From NCBI RefSeq assembly GCF_023078275.1, contig NC_062982.1:635001-699000 (forward strand): a DNA stretch of 64,000 nt, given 5' to 3'. Numbering within the stretch: position 1 is the stretch's first letter; each line of letters starts with the position of its first letter. This DNA is from Leguminivora glycinivorella (taxonomy: Eukaryota; Arthropoda; Insecta; Lepidoptera; Tortricidae). Positions 60,117 to 64,000 of the stretch are shown here, one piece after another. The notes beneath the pieces are model-generated. The model was not told where the DNA came from, did no database searches, and saw only the letters and a list, made by a program, of their open reading frames with translations. Both the position numbers and the translations under genes were made by a program.

Positions 60117-63100
60117 GCACTTTGAACACTTTTGATTGCCATGTTGGCTAGGCTGAGCTAGTATCACAGAATATATAATAGTACAAGTACAGAAGGCCCA
60201 CTGCTTTCATGTTCACGAAATGTCGCCTTTTAAATGCCTACAAAATTCTAACAAAGAAACGAGCCGCACGTGCGCAGCGTCTGACGATAGGGTTGCCTAT
60301 GGATTAAAACGAATTAATACTCAGATAGAATGTTATACTATTATATTCCAGTCTTGGGTACATTCTAGGTATCTAGGTATATATACAGTATTTATATATT
60401 TTTGTTTAAGTCCCGACATCACAAGCCTTATTGAACTTTTACGTTGCTTAATCAATAGTAGATGTGTAAGATTGTCCTATTTTATTCATGATGTCTATTT
60501 AACTATTAGCCATTCAGACGCGGACATCGCATATAAAACTTAAAAAAAACCTCGCGACGTAAAGTAACAATAGAAAGTGCGGACGTGCATTCCGTGAGAA
60601 CGCGCGCCACCCCTGATTAGGCCGGGAACTCGCGGCCGCCAGCATGGCATGTACTTGTTGCGCGGCGATAGAATCGCAGAGTAAGCCGCCCCTGCTAGGA
60701 TAAATATAAAAAAATAGCTTAGCTGTTTTTGATTACCTCATATTTCCTTGCTCTTTAGCTCACTAATGCTTACCATTATGTTTCAATACTTACTATCATC
60801 ATATCAAGTGCCGCTTACTATCATATTTGTCAAAACCGTCACTCAAACTATACTATTGTTATGTTATTTACCACAACCCTTTATTCAAGAATAGAAATCA
60901 AATCCAACGATATGAATATTTCATTATCGTCGAAGATTCCTCATATGGATCCGAGGAACAATTTCATTGCCTGTCTTACCAATAAGATTAGATGTCAATT
61001 TTGTCCCATTTTGACATCAATTGAGTGTCTACGATTATTGGATTTCACGGCTGTCCATTTCCATTTTGATTTAGGGTCGAATACAACAAATATATAGAAA
61101 AATATAATATATAAAACATAGGTACAATGAGCTGCAATTTTTTTTTTTTATGGACTGATCGGCGACAGAGTCTAAGATGGAGCTCACCGATTCAGTAATA
61201 GCCTATTCACTCTACGTTTGAAGAGACCGAGGTCATATTTTTCATGGTCGTATTTTGTCGTATTGCATGAAGAAATTTTAAATGATGCACTTTTACAGCT
61301 TACTGTGCACAGCGTCTGGAAAATTTGTTTTTTTTTTACTTTTAATATCAGAAAAAAATTATAAACAAAAAGTCATCGAAACTAAACGGTTTGATATGAT
61401 ACCTATGATCGAGATAGGAAATAGGTATAAGTGACATTTTTCCCGTGAACAGGCAACGATTACTACTTTCAACCAAACTGACGGTTTATTTGCCTTCGAA
61501 GTTAGCCAGCAAAAAAATACGTGTCTGTTTATTCCAGCGTCGTTATATCTTGTAGTGGAATAATTTTAACGAAGCGGCGAGCAGTAACAGCAGTCGTTTA
61601 AAACGTCCGGCCTTAATGAGGGCAATCTCCAACGGGTTAATTGCTAGATATTACGTTTCCTAGCGGAGTCTTGTCAGTTTTAGATAATGAGGAAGTTAAT
61701 GGGACAGAGGGGGTGTTAACAATTTGTATTTGCTCGTGGTAGTGCTTTTCTAAATGTAGGATCCTTTCTTAGAAATACTCTTGGGTCGTCTCGTTTGGTT
61801 TTCGTCACGTTCCTAAATTTCTCCGATTCTGCTTTAATCAGCCATTCTTTATTCGTCACGATCGTCGATGGCCTTTCTGAACTACGGTCTATTTTGTTGT
61901 TAATCTTTATCTTAATCCGTGTCGTTCTTTACTCATCATAATTTTCTTTTGGCATGTTCGCTGTTAAATCTATGTTTTCGTGTTTTTTCGTAGTCTTAGA
62001 TTGGTGTAGGTACCATCTTAGAATATGACCAAATACGAAATGACGAAAAACGATTGAGCCGAAATAAGAAAGAGGCCAACAACTCATTATGGACAAAGAC
62101 GATAATGACTGCAAACCAAGTTGAAGAATTAAGAATGGCTGCCGAAAGCAGAACTGGACTAGTCCTGCGGCGCTGGCTATATTTTGGGCCCTAAGTTAAA
62201 AAAATATTAAAGTCGATTTTGTTTTCGTTTATAAATACATTGATAACATATAAATTTAACATTTCGTTTTGGGTCACATTCCTAGGGTGCTTTTTTAGTA
62301 ATTTGGTAATTTGTGGTTATAATTTTTAATTTGACCTAATGTGGTAAAAAAAATATTCGAGAGAAAAAATGTAACTGTATTGCATTTAGAATGATATTTT
62401 TAGCGTGTATACGTAGTTTGGGTCAATTTACTCGAGTGCTATATGACAATTTGTCATACCTAGCGAAACAGACACAAAAAAATATTCATGTTAAAAAAAA
62501 TAAGAAACGTCGCATTGCCTCCTTTAAATATATCAATAAACTGAAATTGTGTTTTCCTACTCCAGTGCTTGATAAAATTTGCGATAATTTAGCAAAAATA
62601 GGTTTTTACCATTCCAAAAAATATTAAAGTTACTAGAGTTCTTATCTTATTAACTAAAAAGACAAGATAAATAAGATACGTGAATTTGGGTAAGTTTAAT
62701 AGAATGCTTCGAAAAATAATACGGTATTAATATTTGCGTTCGATCAAGTCAAGCGAGCGCAGTGACGCGGGTAGTGTAGGTATTATGATACCGACCGCGC
62801 GGCCGTGGCGCGGCAGCGGGGAAGGGCAATGACCTCTCTCGACATTCGACAAACCGCACGTTGTGTACAAAACGCCAAAATTTATTTCAACTGTGCGCAT
62901 CACGCTATTTAATGCTAAGCCTGAAAGGGTTGTATTTGATAAGACTACTAGAGTAACAATTTTAACTTAATATACCTATTTTCCACATGCGTCAGTAAAT
63001 AATTTAATTTATAAATAATAAATTTAGTATACATCGTGGAATCTACTACTACTACTGCCAAATAAAATAATGCGATTTATCATCTAAGTACTTTAGACTT

Positions 63101-63440
63101 ATATTTAAGCGTGTCACTCACTATGCAGGTAGCTGAGCGCTTATCTTTCAATATGAATCCACATACATAAAATATATATAATTCAATGAGCTAACACACG
63201 CGCCGCCGATTATTCATATTTTATTTTGAAGTACATGTGGGGATCGACGTTGGTACGAGATCATATTATATCGTAAAATGGTGAGGAATTTATATGTAGA
63301 AAATACAGGATTATAAAGCAAAATACAGGATGTACTTTTTATAACCGGCAATATTTAACGTGGTGAAGTCATATAACTGATATCGAATACAAAACACTAA
63401 ACGCCCAATGGACTTGCCTCGCGTGACGTCACGTAGTGTT
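60117..63440. other. Gene-free region with CG-rich patches
   Basis: Two CG-rich islands stand out: 60545-60705 (CGCGCGCCACCCCTGATTAG, CTCGCGGCCGCCAGC) and 62745-62860 (ACCGCGCGGCCGTGGCGCGG). Either may be a promoter or part of a repeat. Short frames at 60220-60543 and 62391-62627 (a lysine-rich 78 codons) match nothing I know. 61960-62200 has faint RTE-like residues (RMAAESRT then RRWLYFGP) and may be a very old LINE remnant. Confidence 0.4.
61140..61260 (-). repeat. SINE-like repeat, partner at 36484-36560
   Basis: A poly(T) lead (61139-61149) is followed by GACTGATCGGCGACAGAGTC, TAAGATGGAGCTCACCG and CTCTACGTTTGAAGAGACCG. The core is the reverse complement of 36505-36535. Confidence 0.5.
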
Positions 63441-63978
63441 TTTAGGGTTCCGTAGTCAACTAGGAACCCTTATAGTTTCGCCATGTCTGTCTGTCCGTCC
63501 GTCCGTCCGTCCGTCCGCGGATAATCTCAGTAACCGTAAGCACTAGAAAGCTGAAATTTGGTACCAATATGTATATCAATCACGCCAACAAAGTGCAAAA
63601 ATAAAAAATGGAAAAAAATGTTTTGTTAGGGTACCCCCCCCCCCCTACATGTAAAGTGGGGGCTGATATTTTTTTTCATTCCAACCCCAACGTGTGATAT
63701 ATTGTTGGATAGGTATTTAAAAATGAATAAGGGTTTACTAAGATCGTTTTTTGATAATATTAATATTTTCGGAAATAATCGCTCCTAAAGGAAAAAAAGT
63801 GCGTCCCCCCCTCTAACTTTTGAACCATATGTTTAAAAAATATGAAAAAAAAATTTTATAAAGACTTTCTAGGAAAATTGTTTTGAACTTGATAGGTTCA
63901 GTAGTTTTTGAGAAAAATACGAAAAACTACGGAACCCTACACTGAGCGTGGCCCGACACGCTCTTGGCCGGTTTTTTA
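63441..63978 (-). repeat. Repeat family D, near full-length minus copy
   Basis: Starts AGGGTTCCGTAGTCAACTAG, passes a (GTCC)n array at 63494-63516, GAAATTTGGTACCAATATG, a C-run, CATTCCAACCCCAACGTGTG, TTTTGAACCATATG, and ends GGCCCGACACGCTCTTGGCC. It covers the same span as 37028-37577 in reverse. Confidence 0.8.
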
Positions 63979-64000
63979 GATAAAAATTAAACGAAATCTT

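Noticed and set aside
62391..62627. 78-codon lysine-rich plus-strand gene
   Set aside because: No recognised family, weak start context and composition expected of A-rich DNA.

Overview
The window looks like an accessory, repeat-saturated stretch of an insect genome, most likely a moth or butterfly (Lepidoptera). It is AT-rich and has almost no host coding sequence. It is packed with repeat types I associate with Lepidoptera: tRNA-derived SINEs, short palindromic MITEs, RTE-type and CR1/Jockey-type LINE 3' ends with microsatellite tails, and one Ty3/gypsy-like element. The species assignment is inference from these families. No bacterial operon, rRNA, CRISPR array or functional tRNA gene was seen.

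Layout. 1-3430 is gene-free. 3431-6110 is a CTATAG-rich composite repeat with ~198-bp tandem units, one of which carries three separate later insertions. 7455-8584 is a truncated LINE. 10818-12175 is a 1.36-kb element with perfect 39-bp terminal inverted repeats. 14283-14771 (minus) is the one plausible host gene, an intronless secreted protein of 162 residues. 17-19 kb holds MITEs. 19498-25521 is a three-level nest: a MITE split by an RTE LINE, which is itself split by a ~5.0-kb CR1/Jockey-type LINE (element A). 27.06-31.51 kb is a second, diverged LINE of the same general type on the opposite strand (element B). 32-40 kb is MITEs, SINEs and a perfect 135-bp-arm palindrome. 40.7-42.3 kb is a third broken LINE. 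44.6-54.9 kb holds small LINE, SINE and MITE remnants. 55198-60116 is a nearly intact gag-pol retroelement with one in-frame stop and a probable short 3' LTR. The last 4 kb is gene-free apart from repeats.

How parts relate. Elements A and B each encode ORF1 (coiled coil plus a conserved nucleic-acid-binding-like domain) and ORF2 (APE endonuclease plus reverse transcriptase). In both, the 0.57-0.74-kb spacer between them is not random AT-rich DNA. It carries a stop-free hydrophobic reading frame, +1 relative to ORF1, that overlaps the end of ORF1 and ends on top of the ORF2 start codon (ATGA in A, an 11-base overlap in B). This shared middle frame is the best candidate here for an undescribed system: a third LINE protein, a frameshift extension of ORF1, or a ribosome-delivery track for ORF2.

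Limits: repeat family names are by recognition only, most repeat borders are good to a few bases or tens of bases, and no database search was possible.
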